Both the position numbers and the translations under genes were made by a program. This document shows, piece after piece, positions 47,271 to 57,369 of a stretch of 64,000 bases of DNA (position 1 is its first letter; each line of letters opens with the position of its first letter). A model generated the notes under the pieces. The model searched no databases. It was not told where the DNA came from and was given only the letters and a program-made list of their open reading frames with translations. Origin of the DNA: a gamma proteobacterium symbiont of Stewartia floridana (GTDB lineage Bacteria > Pseudomonadota > Gammaproteobacteria > Chromatiales > Chromatiaceae); contig NAUB01000035.1 of NCBI GenBank assembly GCA_003676145.1, positions 1 to 64,000 of the forward strand. Direction: 5' to 3'.

Positions 47271-49730
47271 ATGAAGATTAGGCACAAATTACTCGCGACG
47301 ATTGGGCTTATTGTATTGCTGGGCCTGTTATTTCTAACCGTACTTTACAAAACACACGAACTATCCCGCTCCAATACCTTAAGTGATGATCAGCTTTATC
47401 AAATCCAAATTGGTTCCTACGAGCTGTCGGTACTAACATATGAAGCCATCCTGCACCCACAAGAGACGCGACCCAAGCAACAATGGCTTAACAAACATCG
47501 AACTCTGATGAACCAGATCGAAGGAATCGAATTCGATTATTCTCTCGAACAAAGAAACATAAAGAAACTGAAAAGCAACCTATTGACAATAAGCGAGTTA
47601 TTCAAACGCCTATCACCCGCCACCGAGCATTCTCAAACTACTATATCGCCGGATTTCACATTACTGCAACAAAAAAGACAACGTATAGCCGCAAGTATAC
47701 AGTCTGTTGCCTTAGAGGTTGCTGCATCTGCGTCGGAATTGCGCACCTCAGTAAATAATGAACACATTGATTCCATGCAAAGGATGTTCACTACAGCTTT
47801 TGCTGTGACTCTTATCGCCACTCTATTGTTGATATCACTGTCTTTTGGAGTTTTCAGGAACATTTTTACTGCGGTAAATAATTTACTCAAAGGTGTTACC
47901 CAAGTAACAAAAGGAGATCTGAGCTATCGCTCATCACTTCACACTGATGATGAACTCGAAGAATATGCCAACGCATTTAATGAGATGGTTTCACGTCTTG
48001 ACAAAACCATGGCTTCAAGGGATTTGCTAAACAAGGAAATTATCAAGCAGAAAGCAACAGAGAAAAAGTTAAGAGAGTATAAAAACGAATTGGAGAACAA
48101 GGTAAGGGAGCGAACAGAGGCACTCGAAAAATCCCGGCTGGCCGCAATCAGCATTATGGAAGATGTGAATATCCAGCGAAAAAAAGCTGTGACAGCCCAA
48201 CAACAGACTGAAAATACCAACAAAGAACTGGAGCAGGAAATCACTCAAAGATTAAAAGTTGAAAACCGCTTGCGAGAAAACGAGACCAGTCTCAAGCACG
48301 CCATTATCGAAGCTGATTCTGCAAACCGGTCCAAAAGCATATTCCTGGCTAATATGAGTCATGAGTTAAGAACACCCTTAAATGCGATTCTAGGTTTTTC
48401 AGAAATTCTGATACGTGACAATATGCTTAGCAGGGACCAGCGTGACAGTATAAATATCATTAATCGTAGCGGCGAGCACTTACTTGATATGATTAATGAC
48501 GTTCTTGACCTATCTAAGATCGAATCAGGAAAAATAGAAATAGAGGAGAGACCCCTCGATCTGAAGAAAATGCTATATGACATTGAAAGCATGATTAATA
48601 TCCGAGTCGAACACAAAGGACTTAAGTTCACGCTGGAATTCGCTGAGAATCTGAGTCAATTCGTTGTTACAGATGCAGGAAAACTGAGGCAGATCCTGAT
48701 TAACCTGTTAGGAAATGCAGTAAAATATACCGAACGTGGTGGTATATCATTGCGCGTAAAAAGCGATTCTTTAGACGGACAACAAGACAGAGTCATGCTT
48801 TGTTTCGAGGTTGAGGATAGCGGGATTGGTATTCCAGAGGACAAATATGACGCCATTTTCATACCCTTTGTACAGACTGGAAGTTCTGATCATCAAGGCA
48901 AAGGTACGGGACTCGGCCTAGCGATCTCAAAATCACTTGTGGAACTGCTTGGCGGTCAAATATCAGTCCAAAGCGTGATCGACAAAGGATCCATCTTCTC
49001 TTTTCAAGTCCCCGTTGCCCCAACACACGGAAGCGAAGCATCCGAAGACATTACCACAAGCAAACCTGCAGTCCTTTCTCTTGCACCGGATCAGCCAGAA
49101 TGGCGTATTTTGATCGCCGATGACAACAAGGAAAATCTACAGTTGCTAAAAAAGCTCTTGACTCAGGTCGGCTTCCGCGTGAAAGAGGCTAAAGACGGTC
49201 AGGAGGCGATTGACATTTACAAGCAATGGCGCCCGGACTTTATCTGGATGGACATGCGCATGCCCAATGTGGACGGTTATGAGGCAACACGGATAATTAG
49301 GAATTTACCCAATGGTGACAATATAAAGATTGTCGCCATAACCGCCAGTGCATTCAAAGAGCAGAAAAGCAAGATTCTGGATGCGGGTTGTGACGAAGTG
49401 GTACGCAAACCGTATCGTTCATATGAAATATTTGATGTAATGTCGGATGTACTTGGCGCATCCTTCATTTATGACGCTACCACCGTGGATGAGCAGCCCA
49501 ACAACAAGCTCGTTTCGTCTGACAGGATCGATTCATTACCACAGGAGATCGTAGATAACTTATTTTTAAGTTCAAAACAACTGGATGCAGAATCCATACT
49601 TTCAATAGTTGAGGATAATGACATTATTACAGAAGATATCAGTGAAGTACTCGTGACTCTGGCGAAAGAATTCCGCTTTGATACAATAATTGAAATGCTG
49701 TCACAGCACAAAAAGATAACGGATGAATAG
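47271..49730 (+). CDS. Hybrid sensor histidine kinase
   Basis: The 819-residue product has helices at ~7-26 and ~175-195 around a helical periplasmic sensor part. HAMP (~197-250), a long coiled coil (~255-345), HisKA with His364 in NMSHELRTPLN, HATPase (GTGLGLAISK) and a C-terminal receiver with Asp in FIWMDMRMPNVDGY follow. A further ~80-residue tail is present. The phosphorelay probably passes to the adjacent HD-GYP regulator. It follows the binding lipoprotein gene after 7 bases and precedes the HD-GYP gene by 12. Confidence 0.93.
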   Translation: MKIRHKLLATIGLIVLLGLLFLTVLYKTHELSRSNTLSDDQLYQIQIGSYELSVLTYEAILHPQETRPKQQWLNKHRTLMNQIEGIEFDYSLEQRNIKKLKSNLLTISELFKRLSPATEHSQTTISPDFTLLQQKRQRIAASIQSVALEVAASASELRTSVNNEHIDSMQRMFTTAFAVTLIATLLLISLSFGVFRNIFTAVNNLLKGVTQVTKGDLSYRSSLHTDDELEEYANAFNEMVSRLDKTMASRDLLNKEIIKQKATEKKLREYKNELENKVRERTEALEKSRLAAISIMEDVNIQRKKAVTAQQQTENTNKELEQEITQRLKVENRLRENETSLKHAIIEADSANRSKSIFLANMSHELRTPLNAILGFSEILIRDNMLSRDQRDSINIINRSGEHLLDMINDVLDLSKIESGKIEIEERPLDLKKMLYDIESMINIRVEHKGLKFTLEFAENLSQFVVTDAGKLRQILINLLGNAVKYTERGGISLRVKSDSLDGQQDRVMLCFEVEDSGIGIPEDKYDAIFIPFVQTGSSDHQGKGTGLGLAISKSLVELLGGQISVQSVIDKGSIFSFQVPVAPTHGSEASEDITTSKPAVLSLAPDQPEWRILIADDNKENLQLLKKLLTQVGFRVKEAKDGQEAIDIYKQWRPDFIWMDMRMPNVDGYEATRIIRNLPNGDNIKIVAITASAFKEQKSKILDAGCDEVVRKPYRSYEIFDVMSDVLGASFIYDATTVDEQPNNKLVSSDRIDSLPQEIVDNLFLSSKQLDAESILSIVEDNDIITEDISEVLVTLAKEFRFDTIIEMLSQHKKITDE

Positions 49731-49742
49731 TACTTATAAACA

Positions 49743-51176
49743 ATGAAAGAAGAACAAAACAATCGAGGCTTAAAAATACTAATCGTCGACGACGTAGCGG
49801 ATAATCTTTCTGTTTTATCCTCTTTACTGCAGGCAGAAGGATTCAGGGTTTTCGCCGCAATCAGTGGTAATCTCGCATTGCAGGCTTTGGATACCCTAGT
49901 GCCTGACCTGATTCTTCTGGATATTGTCATGCCAGAGATGAATGGCTTTGAAATCTGTGCACGCATTAAAGAACGCGAATCACTGAGAAATATACCGGTT
50001 ATTTTTATCAGTGCCCTTGATGATCCTCAGGATAAGGTTAAAGCCTTTTCCAGTGGCGGTGTAGACTACATCGGCAAACCTTTCCAAAAGGAAGAAGTGC
50101 TTGCCAGGGTAAAAACCCATATTGAACTCGCAGGTGCACGTGACAAGCTTGAAACACTAGTTGAAAGCCGCACCCATGAATTATTAGAAAACCAGAAGAG
50201 ACTGAAGAAAACACAACAACTTGCACGCCTGGGAAGTTGGGAGCTGGATTTGGTGAATGGCACTTTGTATTGGTCCGATGAGGTATTTAATATTTTTGGT
50301 TTAAAGCCATCCGAGTTCGTGCCGGGTTTTGAGGCCTTTCTTGAGCGAGTCCATCCAGAAGACCGTGAATCAGTAAAGATGACTTATCTCACTGCTGTGA
50401 AAGACAAACTGGCATATGACCTAGTACACCGGATTGTCCGAAATGACAACGATGATATCCAATATGTTCATGAACTTGCCGACCACGTAATAAATGAAGA
50501 TGGTGAAGTTATCCGCTCCATTGGCACCGTCCAGGACATAACAAATCTCGTTACCTTAGATAAAGAACGCCAGCATTACCTGGAAAAATTCAAAAATTCT
50601 CTGGAAAAAACTGTTATCGTTGTGTCTGCCACCCTTGAAAAACGAGATCCATATACCGCCGGTCATCAGCGAAATGTCTCAGAATTGGCGGTTTCCATAG
50701 CCAAAGAGTTGAATCTTTCGGACGATACAATATCGGGAATCCGCCTTGGCAGCATTATTCACGATATTGGCAAAATCAATATTCCCTCTGAAATCCTTAC
50801 TCGACCAGGAAAGCTCAGTGATTTGGAATTTGAGATGATCAAAACCCACCCCTTGCATGGAAGTGAAATTCTCAAAGACGTCGAGTTCCCATGGCCGATA
50901 GCCGAGATGGTTTTACAACATCACGAGCGCCTGGATGGCAGTGGTTATCCCAACAGTCTTAAAGGTGACGAAATCCTGCTAGAGGCAAAGATTATTGCCG
51001 TAGCCGATGTAGTCGAGGCGATGTCATCACACCGACCCTATCGCCCGTCACTCGGTATAGAAGTCGCTTTAAAAGAGATTGAGGCTGGCAGTGGCCGACT
51101 TTTTGATGAGAAAGCTGTTTCAGCCTGCATTAACCTTTTTCGTGAAAAGGACTTCAAACCATTCGCCTCAAGCTAG
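49743..51176 (+). CDS. Response regulator with PAS and HD-GYP phosphodiesterase domains
   Basis: The 477-residue product has a receiver domain (~10-130, phospho-acceptor Asp60, Lys in IGKPFQ), a PAS domain (~165-275) and an HD-GYP domain (~290-470). The metal/catalytic motifs IIHDIGKINIP, HHERLDGSGYPNSLKG and AVADVVEAMSSHRPYRP are intact. It should hydrolyse c-di-GMP to GMP when activated. It is the last gene of the GAF-lipoprotein-kinase run and probably its output. Confidence 0.94.
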   Translation: MKEEQNNRGLKILIVDDVADNLSVLSSLLQAEGFRVFAAISGNLALQALDTLVPDLILLDIVMPEMNGFEICARIKERESLRNIPVIFISALDDPQDKVKAFSSGGVDYIGKPFQKEEVLARVKTHIELAGARDKLETLVESRTHELLENQKRLKKTQQLARLGSWELDLVNGTLYWSDEVFNIFGLKPSEFVPGFEAFLERVHPEDRESVKMTYLTAVKDKLAYDLVHRIVRNDNDDIQYVHELADHVINEDGEVIRSIGTVQDITNLVTLDKERQHYLEKFKNSLEKTVIVVSATLEKRDPYTAGHQRNVSELAVSIAKELNLSDDTISGIRLGSIIHDIGKINIPSEILTRPGKLSDLEFEMIKTHPLHGSEILKDVEFPWPIAEMVLQHHERLDGSGYPNSLKGDEILLEAKIIAVADVVEAMSSHRPYRPSLGIEVALKEIEAGSGRLFDEKAVSACINLFREKDFKPFASS

Positions 51177-51646
51177 ATTATCGTTCCCTATGTTCAAATT
51201 CTGACACAATCGTGAATTGTCTCTCGCAGCACTATCAGAGACGCTTTGAGGCACCTAGGTAATTATATTTTCTGCATGAGCGCTGAACCCTGACAGTTCT
51301 TCTCTATCAGTAACCGCAAAACCATCGCAAAATCATAAATCAGACGTCAAGATTTCACTTCACGGACTTTGTGAACTATGTCATTCCTCTTTTTAGTGAG
51401 GCTCACAGCGACCAAATACTTATTGGAATGGAAATTGCACATAATGTACCCAATATAAATACTGATTTCACTCAAGAGAATCTCTCTTAATAAACTGAAG
51501 AATAAAACAGTATCAGGATGTCTGCTATGATTATATTACCGTGATCTTTCTATAGTTATTTTCGCCTTTCCTAAACCCAGGCCAAGTCCAGACGGTAACC
51601 TGAGATACCGGGGCGTTCGAAAACTGTTGGTCAACCAGAAACATAA
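51177..51646. other. Intergenic region
   Basis: No gene, repeat or riboswitch-like consensus was recognised. The region is AT-rich compared with the flanking genes and must contain the promoter of the following gene. Confidence 0.4.
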
Positions 51647-54600
51647 ATGCTGATTTTCCCTAAAAACGCCCTGCCAGGTTCTGTTTTAGGGGTCATTCTA
51701 CTATTTTTTTGCCCAATCCTGGCAGTTGCAGCGGATGCCAGCCGGATTCTCGTCATACACTCGTATAGCCAGGAATACCCCTGGACCAAAGGCCAGCATG
51801 ACGGTTTTATCGATGGGCTGCAACAAGGGCAGCCAGCACAATCCATCATCAAAACTGAATACCTGGATAGCAAACGCACCGACTACAATATCAGCTATGC
51901 CAACTGGTTCGGGCACTATCTTCAGGTTAAATACCAGGACTTCAATCCGGACGTCATTTATGTGACCGATGACAATGGGCTGGACTTCGGTTTGACCCAC
52001 CTTGTGAATATATTCCCAGAAAAGCCATTGGTATTCTCAGGGGTCAACGACTATTCAAAACAGCAAAGACTCGACCCTGAATTACAGACAGGCGTATTCG
52101 AAAAAAAGGAAATCGCCCCCAACCTGGAACTGGTACAACAACTGTTCGGCCAACCTGAAGCGATTTTCATCGTCGGTGACAACTCCAATACCTACCAGGC
52201 AATCGAACGCGAACTGCGAAAAAAACTCTCATCAGCACAATTCCCGAAAACCATATTTTTAGCCGACAATAACATCGACAATATCACCAAGCTTCTCAGC
52301 TCAGTGGAAAAGCCACTGGTTTTACTGACCACACTCGGTGCCATGCGGGACAACAAGGGATCGATCCTGAAACTCAACGACACGATAGAAAAGATCGTTA
52401 CCTCGGGCTCAGAAATTGTCATCAGCATGGAAGATGCCTACCTGTTTGATGGGGTACTCGGCGGGTATGTCACCAGCGGTAAGGCTCAGGGAATGGCGGC
52501 GGCCTCCCTGGTAAAAGCTTTTCTAAATGGGACAAAGATCAAACAGCTTCCGCCAATTACAAAAAGCCCGAACGAGTATATTTTTTCCGACCCCACTCTG
52601 CAGGCACTTGATCTTGAATTACCCACAGCCATTGCTGATAAAGCAACCATACTGAATCCACGAATTGGTTTTTATGGACGTTACAAACAAGTCTTTGTAG
52701 CGACCATTGTCATCCTGTTTCTGTCACTGATCGCCAGCCTTATCCTGTATACCTGGCTAACCTCAAAGAAAAACAGAAAACTGCAGCAACAATCTGAATT
52801 ACTCAGATTAAAAAAAGAGCAGTTAAGTCAAAGTGAAGAGAAGTATCGTTTGCTGTTCGAACGCCCCGAAGAACCCATGCTGGTTATTCGTAAAAACACC
52901 TTTGTCATTGCCAATGATGCTGCCGCCCATCTTCTAGGCTATAAAAGCTCACAAGCACTTCAGCAAATCCACCCGTCCGTTTTGTCACCCGAGAAGCAGC
53001 CGGATGGGCGTATTTCTATCGACAAAGCCAACGAGATGATGGAGCAGGCTTATAATATCGGTTACAACAAATTTGAATGGCAACATTTAAGGAAAGACGG
53101 CACCCCGCTATTAATCGAGGTATCGCTGACACGCATTCCCTTTGAGAAAGAATTCGCCCTGTTTTGTATATGGCGTGACATCACTGATTGGCGTCATGCA
53201 GAAAATGCGCTGCGCGAAAAAACCACTTATCTCAACAGCGTACTCAGCGCCTCGGTCAATATTGGTTTAATAGCCACTGACACCGACCTAAAGATCAATT
53301 ATTTCAACGAAACAGCCGCCCGAATTTTCGGATTGGAGCCTAACCAGCTGGAACAACAAAACCTTCACATATTTCATTCAGGACACAGCAGTGAAAGCAA
53401 AAAACGTTTCAAAGCAGCCATGCAGGTAGCACAGGACAAAGGAGAATATCGTTTTCAAATGAACCTGCCCATCAAGGCTGAAACACGATACCTGGACGCC
53501 AGAATCTCACCCATCAGGGAGGACAACCAGGAACTGCAAGGTTACATTCTGATGATCGAAGATGTAACACGTCAGCGTGAGGCGGAAAGACTGATCAAAT
53601 TCCAGGCGTCTTATGATCACCTGACCAGCCTGCCAAACCGGCGTACGCTGTTGACTCGCCTGCAACAGACTATCTCTCGCTGCAAACGTCACAGTCATCT
53701 AGGCGCAATTCTATTCGTCGACCTGGACAACTTCAAACAGGTCAATGACTCGCTCGGCCACTCTGTCGGAGATTCACTGTTGCAGGAAGTTGCTCAGCGC
53801 ATGCTCAAAGATGTCCGGGATGAAGATACGGTAGCTCGGCTTGGCGGTGATGAATTTGTTGTGCTGCTGTCCGAATCAGGCAATACACTGGAAAAAGCGA
53901 TAGCCGATATCAAACAGGTTGCGGATAAACTTAATGAAAATATCGCCCAGCCCTACCTGATTGATGGACATGAGATTCGTACAACCACCAGTATCGGTAT
54001 AAGCGTCTTTCCTACATCGGACGAAACGGCCGATGATATCTTGCGCCAGGCCGATACCGCCATGTACCAGGCCAAGGAGGCCGGACGAAATACCTTCAGA
54101 TTCTTCTCATTAAGCATGCAGAAAAATATTGAGGCGCGCATGCAACTGCTTGACGAACTGCATCATGCTATTGAGGAGAATCAGTTCAAGGTCTATTTCC
54201 AACCTCAGTTTGACAACTCCATGCAATTAGTCGGGGTGGAATCCTTGGTACGCTGGAAGAAAGCGGACAGCAAAATCATACAACCGGGAGACTTCATACC
54301 GCTGGCAGAGGAGAGCGGCTTAATCCAGCCAATCAACAACTTTGTCCTGCGCCAATCTTTGCTCAAGCACTGGACATGGAAAAAAACCTATGCAGAAAAA
54401 GTCGTAAATCGCATCTCAGTCAATGTCAGTGCTGTTCAGTTCAACCAGGATAATTTTGTACAGAATATCCTGGATATCATCAGCCAAACAGGTACTGACC
54501 CATCCGTCCTGACGCTTGAGGTCACTGAAAGTATGTTATTGCATGACATCGATGCAACAGTACTCAAGATGAAACAGCTGAAAGCCTCTGGCGTACGCTT

Positions 54601-54958
54601 TTCTATTGACGATTTTGGCACGGGGTACTCATCCCTGGCCTACCTGAAACGTCTGCCCATCAGTGAAATCAAGATCGATCGCTCATTCATCCATGACATG
54701 CTTGACGATCCCAATGATGCTGCAGTGGTTGAGACCATCGTCAAGCTGGCCACTCAACTCGGCATGGAAACTGTGGCTGAAGGCGTTGAAAACAGGGATG
54801 TTCTTGAGCAACTGGTCAATTTTGGCTGCCACGCATTTCAGGGTTTTTATTTCAGCCAGCCTGTGGCTGCCGAGGAATTCGAAGAGCGCTTCCTGAAACA
54901 GAGTACTGACTGGGCCGCCAAGCAAAATAAACGGTTATGGACTGAATTAGAGACGTAA
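51647..54958 (+). CDS. Periplasmic binding domain fused to PAS, GGDEF and EAL
   Basis: The 1103-residue product has a signal/anchor at ~8-28 and a periplasmic ABC-type sugar/tryptophan-like binding domain (~32-340, starting ASRILVIHSYSQEYPWT). A helix at ~345-370, a PAS pair (~400-520 and ~525-645), GGDEF (~655-815) and EAL (~825-1085) follow. GGDEF is intact with RDED as inhibition site. EAL reads ESLVRW, an accepted variant, with DDFGTGYSSL and AEGVE kept. A periplasmic ligand would thus directly control c-di-GMP. It is separate from the preceding operon by 470 bp. Confidence 0.92.
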   Translation: MLIFPKNALPGSVLGVILLFFCPILAVAADASRILVIHSYSQEYPWTKGQHDGFIDGLQQGQPAQSIIKTEYLDSKRTDYNISYANWFGHYLQVKYQDFNPDVIYVTDDNGLDFGLTHLVNIFPEKPLVFSGVNDYSKQQRLDPELQTGVFEKKEIAPNLELVQQLFGQPEAIFIVGDNSNTYQAIERELRKKLSSAQFPKTIFLADNNIDNITKLLSSVEKPLVLLTTLGAMRDNKGSILKLNDTIEKIVTSGSEIVISMEDAYLFDGVLGGYVTSGKAQGMAAASLVKAFLNGTKIKQLPPITKSPNEYIFSDPTLQALDLELPTAIADKATILNPRIGFYGRYKQVFVATIVILFLSLIASLILYTWLTSKKNRKLQQQSELLRLKKEQLSQSEEKYRLLFERPEEPMLVIRKNTFVIANDAAAHLLGYKSSQALQQIHPSVLSPEKQPDGRISIDKANEMMEQAYNIGYNKFEWQHLRKDGTPLLIEVSLTRIPFEKEFALFCIWRDITDWRHAENALREKTTYLNSVLSASVNIGLIATDTDLKINYFNETAARIFGLEPNQLEQQNLHIFHSGHSSESKKRFKAAMQVAQDKGEYRFQMNLPIKAETRYLDARISPIREDNQELQGYILMIEDVTRQREAERLIKFQASYDHLTSLPNRRTLLTRLQQTISRCKRHSHLGAILFVDLDNFKQVNDSLGHSVGDSLLQEVAQRMLKDVRDEDTVARLGGDEFVVLLSESGNTLEKAIADIKQVADKLNENIAQPYLIDGHEIRTTTSIGISVFPTSDETADDILRQADTAMYQAKEAGRNTFRFFSLSMQKNIEARMQLLDELHHAIEENQFKVYFQPQFDNSMQLVGVESLVRWKKADSKIIQPGDFIPLAEESGLIQPINNFVLRQSLLKHWTWKKTYAEKVVNRISVNVSAVQFNQDNFVQNILDIISQTGTDPSVLTLEVTESMLLHDIDATVLKMKQLKASGVRFSIDDFGTGYSSLAYLKRLPISEIKIDRSFIHDMLDDPNDAAVVETIVKLATQLGMETVAEGVENRDVLEQLVNFGCHAFQGFYFSQPVAAEEFEERFLKQSTDWAAKQNKRLWTELET

Positions 54959-55449
54959 CAAGGCTGCTCACCGGAATCGATGATTGAATTGTGTCCGACG
55001 CGGAAAACCAGCCCACCAGCGTCGAGTGATTGTTTTTAACCTGCTTACCGAATTGATCGATCAAGCGCAGTTTTTCCGGGGTAACGGAACAATTTATCCG
55101 AATACCTTTTCAGCGCCCTATAGTTGTGGCGCTGCAATCGACTTTAGTTCAGGCAGAAGTCACAGTTTAGTAACACGAACGGACTCATTCCGTTTACCAA
55201 ATCCACATTCATAGTGTGAAAATGCCGCTTGTTCGTGAAGTGCGCCATGCCAGCAAAATCAACAATACTGCGGACATCTCTTCAGCGACCAGACTCTGAT
55301 CTTCATGGGAAGATCACATTCTCTCTCTGCAAGAGCAGAGCATAGCCCCGGATCACCCAGCTGCCCTGTAACTACACCATCACCGGCAAGTTAGTTTTTC
55401 ACTAGATTCGGTTATACTTGCAGGAAATTTGCAGTATGGGGACACCGCC
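54959..55449. other. Intergenic region
   Basis: No supported gene. A small inverted repeat (GATCTTC/GAAGATC) lies near 55300. Nothing else stands out. Confidence 0.4.
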
Positions 55450-56100
55450 ATGCACATTCAACGTCAGGGACAATGGGTCTTCGCGATCGGGCTGGTCGTC
55501 GTATTGACCAGTGTACTCGCCGGTAACCTGATACAGGACGAACTGGTCAGCCTGGGAGACCGGGCCTTTCTGGCCAAACATGGTGCAACGGGCTGGCTGA
55601 CCTTTATGTCTTTTGCCTTCGGTTTTCCATTGGGCATGGCAGTCTGTGCCACCGGCATGTTCATGGCGAGCGAACCCGCGGCCGGGAAACGGCTGCTGTT
55701 TGCGCTCACCGCACTGCTTGTCGCCCTTTCGGCCATACTGGTGCCTGGAGTCGCCGGGCGAGCACCCAGTGCCAGTTTTTTCGGTACTGGTGGGTACACC
55801 ATCCTGGTTCTGGTGCTGGCAACCCTCTGGTGGTGGGGCAGGCATCGGGCCAGCCTGCCGCCCGAAGCGCGCCTGGGCGCGGACCTGCAGGGCGCCGGCT
55901 ACCTGTGCTTCGCGATTGTCGCCTGGAACCTGTGCGGCGTTGGCGGCATGCCCTCCTTTGCCCTGGATCCGGAAAAAATGCTGGCCACAGGCAGCCGCGG
56001 CTTTGCTATCGGCCAGATGAAAGCGATCATGGTGGCGCTGGTGGCAGGCTGGGTACTCACGGCGGCCGGTTATCGCATGTCGCTGAAGACCTCGAAGTAA
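55450..56100 (+). CDS. Uncharacterised six-helix membrane protein
   Basis: The ~216-residue product has about six hydrophobic helices with short loops. I do not recognise a family with certainty. Residues such as the HGATGWLTFMSFAFGFPLG stretch and a C-terminal SRGFAIGQMKAIMVALVAGW helix are visible. ATG 55450 is chosen over an upstream TTG because GGGGAC precedes it. It is followed after 19 bases by a lipoprotein gene and the two are probably co-transcribed. Confidence 0.75.
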   Translation: MHIQRQGQWVFAIGLVVVLTSVLAGNLIQDELVSLGDRAFLAKHGATGWLTFMSFAFGFPLGMAVCATGMFMASEPAAGKRLLFALTALLVALSAILVPGVAGRAPSASFFGTGGYTILVLVLATLWWWGRHRASLPPEARLGADLQGAGYLCFAIVAWNLCGVGGMPSFALDPEKMLATGSRGFAIGQMKAIMVALVAGWVLTAAGYRMSLKTSK

Positions 56101-56119
56101 ACCGCTCGGAGCAGGCGAT

Positions 56120-57028
56120 ATGCAGTACAACCCGTTCCCTATTGGAAACAACAGCAGACCAGGCCAGCTGTGGCGGATACTTCTAACGCTATTGCTGGCG
56201 TTACTGCTGTCGGCCTGCAGTCGTATCCAGCTGGCCTACAACAACCTCGACTGGCTGTTGCCCCATTACCTCAGCTCTTACATGCCCCTGTCCGATAACC
56301 AGGACAGCCTGCTGGAAACAGGTGTCGAGAATTTCCTGCAGTGGCATTGCAGCACCCAGGTCGCCGGCTATGCGCACCTGTTGCGCGATGTCGATAGACG
56401 CTTCCGAAGCGACGACCTGGTCCGGAGCGAACTGGTAACCTTCAACGATCGTATCCAACAGGCCTGGACAGGAATCCTGCAGCAGGGCAGCCCGGCCCTG
56501 GGCGACATTCTGCTCACCGCGGATGAAACCCAGATCAGGGAACTCCTCGAAGGCTTTGAGCAGCGCAATCACGAATGGCTGGAGGAGTTTGAAGCCACCA
56601 GTGCCGAGGAGTTGCGCGATGACTACCGGGAACGCATGAGCAAGGAACTGCAGCGCTGGTTCGGTGAACTGGACGAGCAGCAGGAACAGATACTGGTCGT
56701 CTGGAGCAGGCAGTTCCAGCCGCTGGGCCTGCAAGGGCTGGAAGTGCGGCGGCGCTGGCAATCGCGTCTGGGGGAGATCGTCAACGCCCGCAATGACCGG
56801 GAGGCTTTCCAGCGCGAATTCGCTGAACTACTGACCAACCCGGCCGCACTACGCACCCCCCAATACCAACAGCGCCTCGATCACAATCGTGACGTAACAA
56901 TCGACATGATCTATCGCATTGTCCAACAGCTCAGCAATATGCAAAAGCACCACCTGAAACGGCAGGTCAGAGCTGTGGCAGGCGATTTTGACGGCCTGGC
57001 TTGCAGTGGTCAGCCCGCAGCTTCTTGA
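56120..57028 (+). CDS. DUF6279-type lipoprotein
   Basis: The 302-residue product has a lipoprotein signal with lipobox LSAC at ~30-33. The mature protein is helical and starts RIQLAYNNLDWLLPHYLSSY, which is typical of DUF6279 lipoproteins. These are anchored in the envelope; their function is not known to me. Base composition is GC-rich like the upstream membrane protein and unlike the AT-richer kinases around, so the pair may share an origin. Confidence 0.82.
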   Translation: MQYNPFPIGNNSRPGQLWRILLTLLLALLLSACSRIQLAYNNLDWLLPHYLSSYMPLSDNQDSLLETGVENFLQWHCSTQVAGYAHLLRDVDRRFRSDDLVRSELVTFNDRIQQAWTGILQQGSPALGDILLTADETQIRELLEGFEQRNHEWLEEFEATSAEELRDDYRERMSKELQRWFGELDEQQEQILVVWSRQFQPLGLQGLEVRRRWQSRLGEIVNARNDREAFQREFAELLTNPAALRTPQYQQRLDHNRDVTIDMIYRIVQQLSNMQKHHLKRQVRAVAGDFDGLACSGQPAAS

Positions 57029-57369
57029 CTAAAGAACTGTGTTGTCAACCAGCCGCTGAATCTTCAGCAATATCTTCCCTCGCGTCTTGCGCATTGGATA
57101 AGAATCTCTTTCCCATTCATATGCTCTGGATGAGCCGCTTACAGGTATTATTACCAATTCATTACGTTCTTTGTCGCAATAGCACGGTATAGCCAGAAAA
57201 CAAGACAGTAACCGTAAACTATGCCATCTACGCCCTGATTCAAACCAAAATCACCTAAGATCAGCATCAGTATACGAGGGGGGGTATTTTCTAAAACACA
57301 ATAGACCCGGGACACTTGCGGATTCACCAAATAATTCTATAGTTAATATGGTTCCTATCCCTATCCAAA
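57029..57369. other. Intergenic region
   Basis: No supported gene or structured RNA was recognised. A GGGGGGG run occurs near 57280. The region includes the promoter of the following PAS-GGDEF-EAL gene. Confidence 0.4.

Noticed and set aside
51177..57369. c-di-GMP riboswitch in the long leaders of the c-di-GMP genes
   Set aside because: I looked for GEMM-type conserved elements in 51177-51646 and 57029-57369 and did not see a convincing match. A covariance-model search would settle it.
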